64,000 nucleotides of DNA from Devosia soli (GTDB lineage: Bacteria; Pseudomonadota; Alphaproteobacteria; Rhizobiales; Devosiaceae). Location of the stretch: positions 744,001 to 808,000 of the forward strand of contig NZ_LAJG01000014.1 of the NCBI RefSeq assembly GCF_000970455.1, given 5' to 3'. Shown one piece after another: positions 1-9,522 of this stretch (positions are counted from its first letter, which is position 1; every line of letters begins with the position of its first letter). The notes under the pieces were generated by a model. That model saw only the letters and a list, made by a program, of their open reading frames with translations. It was not told where the DNA came from and made no database searches. The position numbers and the translations under genes are program-made.

Positions 1-362
1 CCGGCGGCCAGCGCCAGCGCATTGCAATCGCCCGCGCCCTTGTGCTCGAGCCCGACTTTCTCGTGCTCGACGAGCCGACCTCGGCGCTCGACATCTCGAT
101 CCAGGCGCAGGTCATCGATCTTCTCCGCGATGTGCAGCGCCGGCGCGACCTCACGTATCTCTTCATCAGCCATGACCTGCGCGTCGTAAAGGCGCTCGCC
201 CATTCGCTGGTCGTCATGCGCAACGGCAAGATCGTCGAGGCGGGACCTGCCGCCGCCATCTTCGCCCGCCCGCATGATCCCTATACGCGCCAGTTGCTGG
301 CTGCCGCCTTCGACATCGAAACCACCGCCGACGGGTTGTCCCCCGCCGATCAAAGCGACTAA
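1..362 (+). CDS. ABC transporter ATP-binding protein, C-terminal part (YejF-like)
   Basis: The reading frame is open from the first bases, so the gene begins upstream of the window; 119 residues are visible. It opens inside the ABC signature ([13 protein letters not shown]), followed by Walker B with catalytic Glu ([12 protein letters not shown]), the H-loop (FISHDL) and the C-terminal extension typical of oligopeptide-transporter ATPases (HDPYTRQLL). The next gene, 30 bases downstream on the same strand, is a 616-residue substrate-binding protein of the YejA type. This ATPase is therefore probably the energising subunit of a Yej-like peptide importer whose permease genes lie upstream. The family is certain; the YejF assignment rests on the neighbour. 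Confidence 0.9.
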   Translation, partial: GGQRQRIAIARALVLEPDFLVLDEPTSALDISIQAQVIDLLRDVQRRRDLTYLFISHDLRVVKALAHSLVVMRNGKIVEAGPAAAIFARPHDPYTRQLLAAAFDIETTADGLSPADQSD

Positions 363-392
363 CCTCGTTGCAAACAGGGAGGAGCACGCCCC

Positions 393-2243
393 ATGAAGCT
401 CTCGACACTGCTCACCGCCGGACTTCTCGCCATCGGGCTTGCCGGCGCTGCCCACGCCCAGACCCCCACGGGCATCTGGGTGCATGCCGATAGTCTCACA
501 GACACGCCCAAATATGGCGAGGGCTTTGCCCACTTCGATTATGTCAATGCCGATGCGCCCAAGGGCGGCACGGTGCGCCTCGGCGATCGTGGCGGCTTTG
601 ATACTTTCAACCCCATCCTGCCAAAGGGCGAAATCGCAAGCGGAGTGGGGCTCATCTACGAAACCCTGCTGACGCCGTCGCTCGATGAGGTGAACACCTC
701 CTATGGGCTTCTCGCCGAAGCCATGAAGGTTGCCGACGATTATGGCGCGGTGACCTTCCGCATGGACCCCGATGCCGAATGGCACGATGGCGAGCCGGTG
801 ACGGCCGAGGACGTCGTCTGGTCCTTCGAAAGGTCGATCGAACTGAGCCCCGTTTATGCCCAATATTATGCCAACATCACCAAGGCCGAAGTGACCGCGC
901 CCGGCGAAGTAACCTTCACCTTCGACATGACCGGTAATCGCGAACTGCCCCATATCCTGGGCCAGCTCATGGTCATGCCGCAGCACTGGTGGGAGGGCAC
1001 CGACGCCAAGGGCAATAAGCGCAGCCTGGGTGAATCGACGCTGGAGCCGCCGCTCGGCTCCGGCCCCTATGAGATCGCAAGCTTCGAAGCCGGCCGCTCG
1101 ATCACATATAAACGCGTCGAGAACTATTGGGCAAAGGACCATCCGACCCAGATCGGCGCGAACAATTTCAATGAAATCCGCTACGAATATTTCCTCGACG
1201 AAGCCGTCTGGTTCGAGGCCTTCAAGGGCGACCAGTTCGACTTCTGGAACGAATATACTGCCCGCCGCTGGGCCACCGGCTTCGATTTTCCCGCTGTTGC
1301 CGACGGCCGGGTGATCAAGGAGGAATTCCCGCAGGATTATAACGGCCGCGGGGAAATGGTCGGTTTTGTCCCGAACCTGCGCCGCGAAAAGTTCCAGGAC
1401 CAACGCGTGCGCGAGGCGCTGAACTTCGCCTTCGATTTCGAAGAGCTCAACAACACGATCTTCTATAACCAGTATGAGCGCATCAACTCATACTTCTTCG
1501 GCCTGCCCTTTGCCGCCAAGGGCGAGCCGCAGGGCGAGGTCGTCGACATCCTCGACAGCGTGCGCGACGACGTGCCCCAAGCCGCGTTCGGGCCGATCCC
1601 GGTCAATCCGGTCAGCGGCGATCCGACCAAGCTGCGTGAAAACCTGCGCCAGGCGCTGACCCTTCTCACGCAGGCGGGCTACACGCTCAACGGTTCGCAA
1701 CTGGTCGATGCCAATGGCCAGCAGCTCTCATTCGAAATCCTGATGCACCAGCCGACGCTCGAAGCCATTGCCGCCAATTTCCAAAAGAATCTGGCGCTGA
1801 TCGGTGTCCGCGTCGACATCCGCATGGTCGACACGCCCCAATATATCAACCGGCTGCGCAGCTTCGACTATGACATGATCTATGGAGGCTGGACCCAGTC
1901 CTATTCGCCAGGCAACGAACAGCGCTTCTTCTTCGGTTCCTCGAGCGCCACTGAAGAGGGCTCGCGCAACTATGCAGGCATAGCCGATCCTGCCATCGAT
2001 GCGCTGATCGACAAGCTTGTCGCCACTGGAGACCGAGACACCCAGCTCGCCGTAACCGAAGCCCTCGACCGCGTGCTGCTCTCGCACCACTATGTGGTGC
2101 CGGGATATGCGCTACGCTACTCACGCACCGCACGTTGGGACCGTTTCAGCCATCCAGAGACACTGCCAGAATTTGCCAATGGCTTTCCCACCATCTGGTG
2201 GTGGGATGCCGAAAAAGCCGCAAAGACGGGCGGCGCGAGCTGA
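393..2243 (+). CDS. ABC transporter substrate-binding protein, family 5 (YejA-like)
   Basis: This is a 616-residue periplasmic solute-binding protein. A clear signal peptide (basic start, hydrophobic core, AHAQ cleavage site near residue 22) is followed by the family 5 fold. Its signature runs around residues 125-145 (DAEWHDGEPVTAEDVVWSFE). The length matches YejA-type microcin C/peptide-binding proteins, and the insert with GRGEMVGFVPNLRREKFQD is typical of that branch. It follows the ATPase gene by 30 bases, with a good ribosome site (GGGAGGAG) before the ATG, so it is probably the last gene of the operon. The ligand, likely an oligopeptide or modified peptide, cannot be read from the sequence. 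Confidence 0.9.
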   Translation: MKLSTLLTAGLLAIGLAGAAHAQTPTGIWVHADSLTDTPKYGEGFAHFDYVNADAPKGGTVRLGDRGGFDTFNPILPKGEIASGVGLIYETLLTPSLDEVNTSYGLLAEAMKVADDYGAVTFRMDPDAEWHDGEPVTAEDVVWSFERSIELSPVYAQYYANITKAEVTAPGEVTFTFDMTGNRELPHILGQLMVMPQHWWEGTDAKGNKRSLGESTLEPPLGSGPYEIASFEAGRSITYKRVENYWAKDHPTQIGANNFNEIRYEYFLDEAVWFEAFKGDQFDFWNEYTARRWATGFDFPAVADGRVIKEEFPQDYNGRGEMVGFVPNLRREKFQDQRVREALNFAFDFEELNNTIFYNQYERINSYFFGLPFAAKGEPQGEVVDILDSVRDDVPQAAFGPIPVNPVSGDPTKLRENLRQALTLLTQAGYTLNGSQLVDANGQQLSFEILMHQPTLEAIAANFQKNLALIGVRVDIRMVDTPQYINRLRSFDYDMIYGGWTQSYSPGNEQRFFFGSSSATEEGSRNYAGIADPAIDALIDKLVATGDRDTQLAVTEALDRVLLSHHYVVPGYALRYSRTARWDRFSHPETLPEFANGFPTIWWWDAEKAAKTGGAS

Positions 2244-2278
2244 TAAAGGCAGGGGCTACTTCAGACGCCTCAGCGTTC

Positions 2279-2352
2279 GTCACCACCCGGCTTATCCGGG
2301 TGGTCCATTTCTCAGCGATCTGGATTGCCCGTACAAGCCGGGCGATGACGAC
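2279..2352. repeat. Intergenic palindromic repeat, family A, copy 1
   Basis: The element opens with CACCCGGcttatCCGGGTG and closes with a second GC-rich palindrome (GCCCGtacaagCCGGGC). The same two-stem layout recurs at 22679, 27289 and 41093, with a half copy at 32552 and diverged relatives at 11566, 32629 and 45531. It lies between the convergent stops of the YejA-like gene and the methyltransferase gene. Such elements can act as bidirectional transcript ends or be dispersed as non-autonomous repeats; which applies here is not visible. Confidence 0.8.
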
Positions 2353-2375
2353 GGAATGATATCGGGGTCTACCCG

Positions 2376-2978
2376 TTATGCGGGGTTGCGCGCCACAAGA
2401 TCGACAAGCGAAGACATGCCGACATGGCGCGAACCCTCGGCAATTTCGCTGTCGTGCTCGCGCAGGTGCAAAATGTCCATGCCAGCGAATTTCTCGGCCA
2501 GCAGCGCCTTGGTATAAAGGTTCTCGATCTGGCTCGGCCCACCGGTCTTGTACTCAAGCTGGCGGACACCGTACCCTTCGATGATGAGCAGGCCGCCTGG
2601 CTTCAGCGTCTTCCGGAGGCCCGCAAAGATTTCGTCGCGCAGTGCCGGCCCGGCGAACTGGAAAAAAATGCCAACCACGACATCGAACTGCATGGACGGC
2701 CAGTCAAAGGCCGAGATGTCTTGAAGCTTCGTTTCGAGCGAAACCCCGCGCTTTTGGGAAAGCCGCTTGGCCTTTTCCTGCCCAACGGGGGAAGCATCGA
2801 GCGAGAGCACATCGAGCCCCTGCTCGGCCAGCCAGACGCCGTTGCGACCTTCGCCATCAGCAATCGCCAGGGCCTTGCCCGCTGAAGGCAAGAGCGGCTT
2901 TTGCGCCGCCAGAAAGGCGTTGGGTTCTTCCCCGAAGAGATAGTCGGGCGTGCTGTAGCGCTCGTCCCAATAGCTCAT
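2376..2978 (-). CDS. Class I SAM-dependent methyltransferase
   Basis: This 200-residue protein resembles the TehB-like small methyltransferases. Motif I is present in variant form (ALAIADGEGRNGVWLA, residues ~38-53), followed by an acidic ribose-binding segment (VLSLDASPVGQEKA) and a C-terminal sheet (LKPGGLLIIEGY). The N-terminal WDERYSTPDYLFGEEPN is a family hallmark. Its ATG shares one base with the tamB stop (TGATG), so it is translationally coupled to tamB. A TTG one codon upstream is possible but less likely. The substrate is unknown. The coupling to outer-membrane assembly genes may simply be operon history. Confidence 0.85.
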   Translation of the reverse strand: MSYWDERYSTPDYLFGEEPNAFLAAQKPLLPSAGKALAIADGEGRNGVWLAEQGLDVLSLDASPVGQEKAKRLSQKRGVSLETKLQDISAFDWPSMQFDVVVGIFFQFAGPALRDEIFAGLRKTLKPGGLLIIEGYGVRQLEYKTGGPSQIENLYTKALLAEKFAGMDILHLREHDSEIAEGSRHVGMSSLVDLVARNPA

Positions 2979-5900
2979 CAATAGTCCTGTTCGTAAAACA
3001 CACCGACGCTTGAATTGCCGTCCTGCCCCGCCGCGCCGCGCACGACGAGACCGTCAGTGACATCGAGGTTTATCGTCACCTTTGATTGCCCGTTCGCGCC
3101 GGCGGTCACGCCGAGATAAACGTTGTCCTGGAGGTAGGTGCCGGCCTGCACCCCGACATTGCCCTGGGCATCGGTGACGACATCGAGATCGGCGAGACCT
3201 GCTGCACCGCGCAGATCGTTGACGAGTCCCCCGCCCCCACCGCCGACGAGTTCAGCTGCCGCTCCGGCAAGCTGGGCCAGCTGCAGCGGGCTCAATTCGC
3301 CCATCGAGCGCTTGAAGATCAGACGGCTCAAGACTTCGTCCTGCGGCAAAACCGGGTTGGAACTGAAGCTGACGTCCGGCGCCGAAGCGCGGCCCGAAAT
3401 GGTTACGAATACCGTGATGTTCTCGCCCTCGGTCCGGGCCAGGAAATAGAGCTGCGGATCGAGATCGCCGACCAGCGTCACCGTACCGGTCTCGAAGTCG
3501 AGCCGCTGGCCGAGCACCGAGAGGCGCCCGCGCTCGAGCGAGAAGGCGCCGACCGGCTGGATATTGTTGATCGGCCCGGCAAGCCGCACCGAGCCGCCCA
3601 CTTCCGCATCGAGCCCGCGGCCACGGATGAAGATCTGGTTCGGGGCATTGACCGTCACGTCGAGCAGGAGCCCGGGCGAACGCGTTTGCGGGATCGGCGC
3701 ACCGCCTGAATCGATCTTGGCGCGTTGCAGCGTCTGACTGACGGCGGGCGGGGTATTGATATGTTCGACATCGATCAGTTGCGCGCCACCACCGAGCCCT
3801 TCTGGCACGGTGATATTGGCATTTTCGATATTGAGCGTGCCGCCGAGCAAGGGCGTGCCGAGGATATTGCCGGTCAGCGTCAACCCACCCGAGACCGTCG
3901 CGACGAAAATTTCGCCATCCGAATAGCGCGCAGAGTTGAGCGCCACGTTGAGATCGGCCGGGAACTGCCCGGTAAGCCCGATGGTGCCTGAGGCCGTCAC
4001 CGACCCACCGCTCGAAAGGGATGCCGAAAGGCTTTCGATCCGCGCCTGGGTACCGGCAAGGCTGGCCCGGCCGGTGATACCGGCGAGGCGCAGGTTGAGT
4101 TCGGGATCGACATAGCCTGCGCCATTCACCGACACCGTACCGCCAAACTGCGGGGCTGCGAGACTTCCAGAAACCTGCGCGTCAAAATTGGCCGTGCCCG
4201 ACAATTGCCCGCCCCGATCGGCAACGAAGCGATTGGCAAGCGCGAGTGGCGCCGAACCATTGAGCGTCAGGGACAGACCACCGCCCGTAAGCGGCACGCG
4301 ACCCGAGCCGGCAACAGAGAGACCGCCCGCGCCATTGGCTGCCAGACGATCGAGCGCTACCGCGCCGCCGGCAAAGCTGCCCGACGCCGAAACCGCCACT
4401 GGTGCAATACCGAAAGGTTGGATCGCTGCCGCATTGATGCCGGCGCCCCGCGCCTCAAAGCGCACTTGCGGGTCACTCGCCGAGCCCGAAATCGTGGCGC
4501 GTCCATCAAGCGTACCCGCCAGCCCAAGGCTTGGCACGATGGTATTGGCGATCGAGAGCGGCAGGCTAGCAATGTCGACGACCATATCGAGGTCATTGCC
4601 GGCCGTGCCCGTCGCCGTGATGCTGCCGCTACCGACATCAAAGCGCAGCGCGTCGAGGGCGACGCTGTTGCCGCGAACGACGAGCGCTGCCGGATTGGAC
4701 AGCCGAGCCGCAATCGCCCCCTGGGTCAGGTTTGCCCGATCAAGCGCGACGCGATAGCCACCATCGACCGGGGATAAAGCACCGGCAAGATCGACACGCG
4801 TGCCCGTACCGAGCGCGGCTTCGCCGTCAAAGTTCGTCGTATCGCCGCTCTGGCTGGCGCGGGCGTTGAGCGAGGTAACGGTTGTGCCAGCAGCAACGAT
4901 GTCACTGGCCGAAACGGTGCCGTTCGCTGCCGGCACGCCGAAGAGATCGCTGACCGTGCCCGCGATCTCGGCTCGCCCCACGGCGATGTCGTTGATGCGC
5001 AGGTCGGTGGAATTTGCAGTGAGGCCAACCTGCTGCGTGCCATCGACCGGCGTCAGCTCGAGCGCGGCATTGAGGCTGCCGGAAGCCTCCGTCAGCGCCA
5101 AAGCTGCGGCAAGCGAGATATCCGGAGCGACGACATCCAGGCGACCCGTCAGCAATTGCGTTTCGACGGCGCGGTTAACCGAGCCGAAAATCCGCGTGCC
5201 GGCGATTTCGAAACTGAGATCATTGAGCGCCTGCTGCACTTGATCGACAGCGATCTGCGATCCGAGCGTGGCCCGATAACCGTCCAGCATCGCCTCGCCA
5301 TCGACGCTGCCGGTGACGCGACCGGACAGGACGTCGAGATCGAGCCCCAGGCGCGCATCGCGCAGGCCCCGGCCGGCGAGGGTGCCACTGGCGACATTGG
5401 CATCGAGCGCCAGCACCACCGGCGCCTCGGCGCTCGTCGATTTGGCCGTGCCGCGCACAGTGAGTGCACCGGATGCTTCAGGGGTAAGGAGGCCAAGATC
5501 GCTGAGATTGAGCGCGACGGCAAAATTCGCTTCTGCCGTGCCGTAAACGCCATCGGCGCTGAACTGCACCTGCGGATTGGTGATGGCGAAATCGTCAGCG
5601 ACGATCCCCGCCTCGGTGCGAGCGAGGCGCCCGGACAGCGCCACATCACCGGCCAGCAAGGCATCGGCCGTCGTATCGTCGATCGTCAGATTGGTGCCCG
5701 AGCCATCGAACGTAAGGTCGAAGCCGCCGCCGATAAAGGCCAGCGTGCCTTCGGCGTCGAGCGACAGCCGACCTGTCAATTCGCGTCCGGCAAGACCGGA
5801 AAACGGCGCGATATTGTCCGTCTGAAGCCCAATGCGGCCGCGGAAACCCGAGGCATCGACATTCCCGGAAAGGCCTGCGGTCAGCGCCTCGCCGACAACA

Positions 5901-7303
5901 CGCAACTGCGCCAATTCGATCGTTTGGCCGGCGCTCCAGAGACCGGCAAGACCTATGCCCACCGAATCGCCGAGCGCTGCCATCACAGCCTTGTCGCCCG
6001 AAATGCCCGAAATCGACCCGTCGCCGTTGAAGGTGACCATGCGGGTCGCGGGATCGGAAAGGTTGCTGGCAACACCCGTCAGCGCCATTCCAACATCGGT
6101 CGCTGCGAAATCGGCGGTCGCCAAGTCCTTGATGCCGAGATTGGCGTGCCAATCCTCCGAACTGCCTTCGCCGAAATCCACCGTAAGCTGCGCCGAGCGC
6201 ACCTGCGGATTGCCGCCCGCCGGCAGCGTGACCAGCCCACCTGCCGGATCGGCGATGCTGGCCGTCAAGTCGAGGCGCGACAGGAAATTATCCGGCGTCG
6301 TCGCCGCGCTGGCTTCGAGCGCAAGCTGGCCGCCGGTCAGCGTCAGATTGGTCAGATCGACGCCGCCAGCACTCCGCACCAGAGCATCGGCCGAGAGACG
6401 GGTATCCGCGCCGAAAAACGGGCGGTACTGCTCGGCAACGAGGGTCGAAAGCGGCCCGCCGACATCGGCGTTAAAGGCCAAGCCGTCCGCCGTCTGGGTC
6501 AGGGTCGATCCGCCCGAAAGCACGGTCTGCCCATTGGCGAGAAGATTAAGATCGGCGCGCAGGTCCGCTACCGGCCCCTTCCCGGCCAGCGTCAGCTGCA
6601 TGGCCGGGCGCCCCTCGATGCTGAGGAGATTGGCGAGCACGCCGTTTTCCGGCTCATTGAGGTCGAGGTTGAGATCGATCTCATTGCTGGCTTGCGTATA
6701 GGTGACGTCGAGATCGAGCGTACCGCCGGGCCCGTCAAGCCGTACGATATCGAGCGTCGTATCGAGATTGCCGCCTTCGAGCTTGAGATTACCGGCAAGC
6801 GAGATTTCCGAGCCCAGCCCGAAGACGCTTTCGCCGAACGTCACTTTGGGAATGGAAAGCTCACCGAGCTCGATCGCGACTGGAAATTCGGGCACCGAAA
6901 AGCTACCCGCTTCCGGCGGCGGCAGATCGACGCCTTCGGCGGGAATGGCGTTGCGGATATATTCGATGGAATCCGCCTTCAGCGAATTGACCTGCAGCCG
7001 GCCGGTGAACAGGGCCGCCTGGCTCCAGTTGAGGCTCGCATTATTGACCCGCAGCCAGACGCCTTGTTGGTCGGAAATGGTGATCTCGCGGATCGACACG
7101 TCCGACCCCAGCGCACCATCGATATTGGAAAGGCTGATTTGCCGCTCGGGCGTCGACAGCCGGTCCTGAACGAAACTGGTGAGCCAGTCCTTCTGCTCCT
7201 CTTCGGACCCATCCTGCGCCAAAAGGGTCGCGGGAATAGCCGTCATCGGCACCAGGATGAGGCCGACAAAGGCAAGCCGGCGATGCGTGCGAGACCAAGC
7301 CAT
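2978..7303 (-). CDS. tamB: Translocation and assembly module subunit TamB
   Basis: This 1441-residue AsmA-like/TamB protein has an N-terminal signal/anchor (residues 1-30). It is followed by very long repetitive beta-strand sequence rich in Gly, Ala, Leu and Asp with alternating GTL/DGR/ASG patterns. The C-terminal DUF490 region (roughly residues 1080-1441) ends in aromatic FYEQDY, as expected for a protein meeting a beta-barrel. TamB spans the periplasm and works with TamA in outer-membrane protein assembly and lipid transport. The start codon overlaps the tamA stop by one base, the classical tamA-tamB order. The length fits the usual 1250-1500 range. Long open frames on the opposite strand here are GC-driven shadows. 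Confidence 0.95.
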   Translation of the reverse strand: MAWSRTHRRLAFVGLILVPMTAIPATLLAQDGSEEEQKDWLTSFVQDRLSTPERQISLSNIDGALGSDVSIREITISDQQGVWLRVNNASLNWSQAALFTGRLQVNSLKADSIEYIRNAIPAEGVDLPPPEAGSFSVPEFPVAIELGELSIPKVTFGESVFGLGSEISLAGNLKLEGGNLDTTLDIVRLDGPGGTLDLDVTYTQASNEIDLNLDLNEPENGVLANLLSIEGRPAMQLTLAGKGPVADLRADLNLLANGQTVLSGGSTLTQTADGLAFNADVGGPLSTLVAEQYRPFFGADTRLSADALVRSAGGVDLTNLTLTGGQLALEASAATTPDNFLSRLDLTASIADPAGGLVTLPAGGNPQVRSAQLTVDFGEGSSEDWHANLGIKDLATADFAATDVGMALTGVASNLSDPATRMVTFNGDGSISGISGDKAVMAALGDSVGIGLAGLWSAGQTIELAQLRVVGEALTAGLSGNVDASGFRGRIGLQTDNIAPFSGLAGRELTGRLSLDAEGTLAFIGGGFDLTFDGSGTNLTIDDTTADALLAGDVALSGRLARTEAGIVADDFAITNPQVQFSADGVYGTAEANFAVALNLSDLGLLTPEASGALTVRGTAKSTSAEAPVVLALDANVASGTLAGRGLRDARLGLDLDVLSGRVTGSVDGEAMLDGYRATLGSQIAVDQVQQALNDLSFEIAGTRIFGSVNRAVETQLLTGRLDVVAPDISLAAALALTEASGSLNAALELTPVDGTQQVGLTANSTDLRINDIAVGRAEIAGTVSDLFGVPAANGTVSASDIVAAGTTVTSLNARASQSGDTTNFDGEAALGTGTRVDLAGALSPVDGGYRVALDRANLTQGAIAARLSNPAALVVRGNSVALDALRFDVGSGSITATGTAGNDLDMVVDIASLPLSIANTIVPSLGLAGTLDGRATISGSASDPQVRFEARGAGINAAAIQPFGIAPVAVSASGSFAGGAVALDRLAANGAGGLSVAGSGRVPLTGGGLSLTLNGSAPLALANRFVADRGGQLSGTANFDAQVSGSLAAPQFGGTVSVNGAGYVDPELNLRLAGITGRASLAGTQARIESLSASLSSGGSVTASGTIGLTGQFPADLNVALNSARYSDGEIFVATVSGGLTLTGNILGTPLLGGTLNIENANITVPEGLGGGAQLIDVEHINTPPAVSQTLQRAKIDSGGAPIPQTRSPGLLLDVTVNAPNQIFIRGRGLDAEVGGSVRLAGPINNIQPVGAFSLERGRLSVLGQRLDFETGTVTLVGDLDPQLYFLARTEGENITVFVTISGRASAPDVSFSSNPVLPQDEVLSRLIFKRSMGELSPLQLAQLAGAAAELVGGGGGGLVNDLRGAAGLADLDVVTDAQGNVGVQAGTYLQDNVYLGVTAGANGQSKVTINLDVTDGLVVRGAAGQDGNSSVGVFYEQDY

Positions 7304-9189
7304 CAGAATGCCTGCCCAATGCCGGCATAGATGGCATAATCAGGGTCGCCTGCCCGTTTGTTGAGCGGAATGGCCAGATCGAGCCGCAGCGGCCCGAGCC
7401 CGGTATAATAGCGCGCGCCGATACCGGCGCCGAGCCGCAGGTCTTCAAGGCCCGGGAATTTATCCGCCGCCACATAGCCGCCATCGATGAAGCCGACGAC
7501 ACCGATGCTCTCGGTCACCTTGGCGCGTGCTTCAAGCGAGCCTTCGAGCAGATAGCGACCACCGGTGACCTGACCATTGCCATTGTCCACGCCGATCGAC
7601 TTGTAGCCATAGCCGCGAACAGAACCACCGCCGCCGGCAAAGAACAGTTTGTCGGGCGGAATTTCATTGAGGCCGGGCCCAAGCAGCGCGCCCGCCTTGA
7701 TGCGGCCGGCAAGCACGAACTGATCGTCTTGGGAAAAGCCGAAATAAGTCCGTGCTTCGGCCGTCAGGCGCAGGCCCATCTTGCCGAAGGAGAAGTCGTA
7801 ATAAGGTTCCGCCATGCCCGAGGCATAAATTCCTTCGGTCGGATCAACCGTGCTGTCGCGTCCGTCAAATGTCGCTCCGGCATAAACACCGAGCGTCGAG
7901 AAGTCGCGGGTCCCAAAAACGTCGTCGAAGCGCGCGCGTTTGTAGCTCGCTCCGCCCTCGAGCGTCAGCTGGTCGGAAAGGTAATGGGTCAGGCCAACGC
8001 GGCCGATGGCCGAGGTTTCGGTATAGGTGGGATAGATCGTCCGCTCGGCCGAAATAGCGGCGACGAGATCGGTGTCGGGGGTCAGGAAGCCGGGCTTGGT
8101 GAAAGTACCGCCGAAGAAATAGTCGAATTGCGCCGTATCGACAGGCCAGGCGATGCTCGCCACGCGCGCATCGAGCCGCAGCCGCTCGGCTTGCCCGAAA
8201 AGATTGCGCCAGAGGTGATAGCCTTCGAGGCCGAGCCCGTCGACGGTTGAGAAACTGGCGCCGGCCCCGAAGCGCCGGCCTGGCAGTTCTTCGACAATCA
8301 ACTGATAGGGCAAGAGGCCGTCGGCGCCGATATCCTGCGCCGCCTGGAACCGCGCCGCGCGAAACACTTCAAGCCGGTCGAGCCGCTTCTGTGCCCGCTC
8401 GATGTCATCAGGATCATATTCCTGGCCGACGGCAAGCCCGGTCTGCTGGCGGACGAATTCGGGATTCATCCGATCCGCACCAGTCACCGTGATATCGCCG
8501 AAAGCGGCTAGGCGACCGGGATTAACGGTAATGGTAACATCGACCGTTTGGCGCGCATGGTCGGCGATGACCTCGCGATTGACCACTTCCGCCTTGGCGT
8601 AGCCTTGCTGCTGCCAGGCCTGTACCGCAAGTTGCTCGGCGGCAATAATCACCGAGGAGCGCGCGATCTGTCCCGCGCCATAGCCCCGCATGACCGGCAG
8701 CTCGACTTCATCGCCGGGATCACTGGTCAACGGCGCCTGATTGACGATGGCGACATTGTTGAAGGTGAAGAGCGGTCCAGCACTTACCGCGATCGTGACA
8801 TCGACCGGATCTGGTAAATTGACGTCGGGCGCGAGGTTGGCCGCTTCGACGCCACCGATACGAATGCTGACGGCCGCGCCATAATGGCCCTCATTATAGA
8901 GTGCCGCGACGATGCGCCGATAATCGCCCCGCGCCTTGGCGATGAGCCCGGCCGCACCGGAAGCTGGTTCCGATTCGTCGGCGATGAGCGAAGAGGCATT
9001 GCGCGCCGCAGTTTCCACCGCACCGGTTTCGCTCGAAGAAAAGGTAACGGTATAGGGTTGGGGATCGGCGATGACGGACTCCTCGGTCTCGTCCTCGAAG
9101 AACTTCATGCCAAAGATTTCAAAACCATAGGCCGGCCCGACCGCTGCGGACAACGTGGCCGCGGCGATGCACAAGGCGCCAATACTCAA
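7303..9189 (-). CDS. tamA: Outer-membrane assembly factor TamA (POTRA plus Omp85 barrel)
   Basis: This 628-residue Omp85-family protein starts with a hydrophobic N-terminal export signal. POTRA-like repeats lie at roughly residues 50-300 (segments VDVTITVNPGRLAAFGDITVTG and LDRLEVFRAARFQ). The 16-stranded barrel occupies the remainder, with the family motif GGGGSVRGYGYKSIG near residue 530 and the C-terminal surface-antigen end GPLRLDLAIPLNKR. The only standard start for the full frame is TTG at 9189. The frame stays open to 9228, and an upstream CTG would add basic residues that improve the signal peptide, so the true start is uncertain. It is co-transcribed with tamB. Confidence 0.92.
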   Translation of the reverse strand: MSIGALCIAAATLSAAVGPAYGFEIFGMKFFEDETEESVIADPQPYTVTFSSSETGAVETAARNASSLIADESEPASGAAGLIAKARGDYRRIVAALYNEGHYGAAVSIRIGGVEAANLAPDVNLPDPVDVTIAVSAGPLFTFNNVAIVNQAPLTSDPGDEVELPVMRGYGAGQIARSSVIIAAEQLAVQAWQQQGYAKAEVVNREVIADHARQTVDVTITVNPGRLAAFGDITVTGADRMNPEFVRQQTGLAVGQEYDPDDIERAQKRLDRLEVFRAARFQAAQDIGADGLLPYQLIVEELPGRRFGAGASFSTVDGLGLEGYHLWRNLFGQAERLRLDARVASIAWPVDTAQFDYFFGGTFTKPGFLTPDTDLVAAISAERTIYPTYTETSAIGRVGLTHYLSDQLTLEGGASYKRARFDDVFGTRDFSTLGVYAGATFDGRDSTVDPTEGIYASGMAEPYYDFSFGKMGLRLTAEARTYFGFSQDDQFVLAGRIKAGALLGPGLNEIPPDKLFFAGGGGSVRGYGYKSIGVDNGNGQVTGGRYLLEGSLEARAKVTESIGVVGFIDGGYVAADKFPGLEDLRLGAGIGARYYTGLGPLRLDLAIPLNKRAGDPDYAIYAGIGQAF

Positions 9190-9522
9190 TACCCAACGCG
9201 CGCTTTGCAGTGAACCAGTTCCCGACCGTTACGCTTCAACCAATAGGCGGAAGCTGAGAATAAAGGGGCGGCAGGAAAGATTGGGTTAACCCTCCGCCGC
9301 ATGCCCAAGGGGCGATGCGTTCACGGCGACTTTAGTGCCGCATTGCGACGCGGGGCAAGCGCCGGGCACGAATTTGGTGGTGCGAAAGGCGGATGCGTGG
9401 CCGATCGGCAACGCTATCAATCAGCGGTCGCCGCTATGCGATGCCCCTCGTCTGTTGACGCCAGCACGTCCGCCGGTCCACCCTGCACCCCTCCCCTTCG
9501 ACCATTCCTCCAGGACCGAAAA
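9190..9522. other. Divergent intergenic region tamA / SDR
   Basis: This 333-base stretch separates the tamA start from the SDR gene on the other strand. An open frame from 9301 runs in phase into the SDR gene. Its predicted peptide is low-complexity and unlike any SDR N-terminus, so I treat it as untranslated. Promoters for both genes should lie here; I do not see a clear -35/-10 pair or repeat. Confidence 0.5.

Noticed and set aside
5156..7330. 724-codon open frame on the plus strand opposite tamB
   Set aside because: It is antisense to well-supported tamB, Arg/Gly/His-rich with no domain; long antisense frames are expected at this GC content.
9301..9522. 74-codon N-terminal extension of the SDR
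   Set aside because: Low-complexity, unlike any SDR; the ATG at 9523 has its own ribosome site and starts just before the Rossmann fold.
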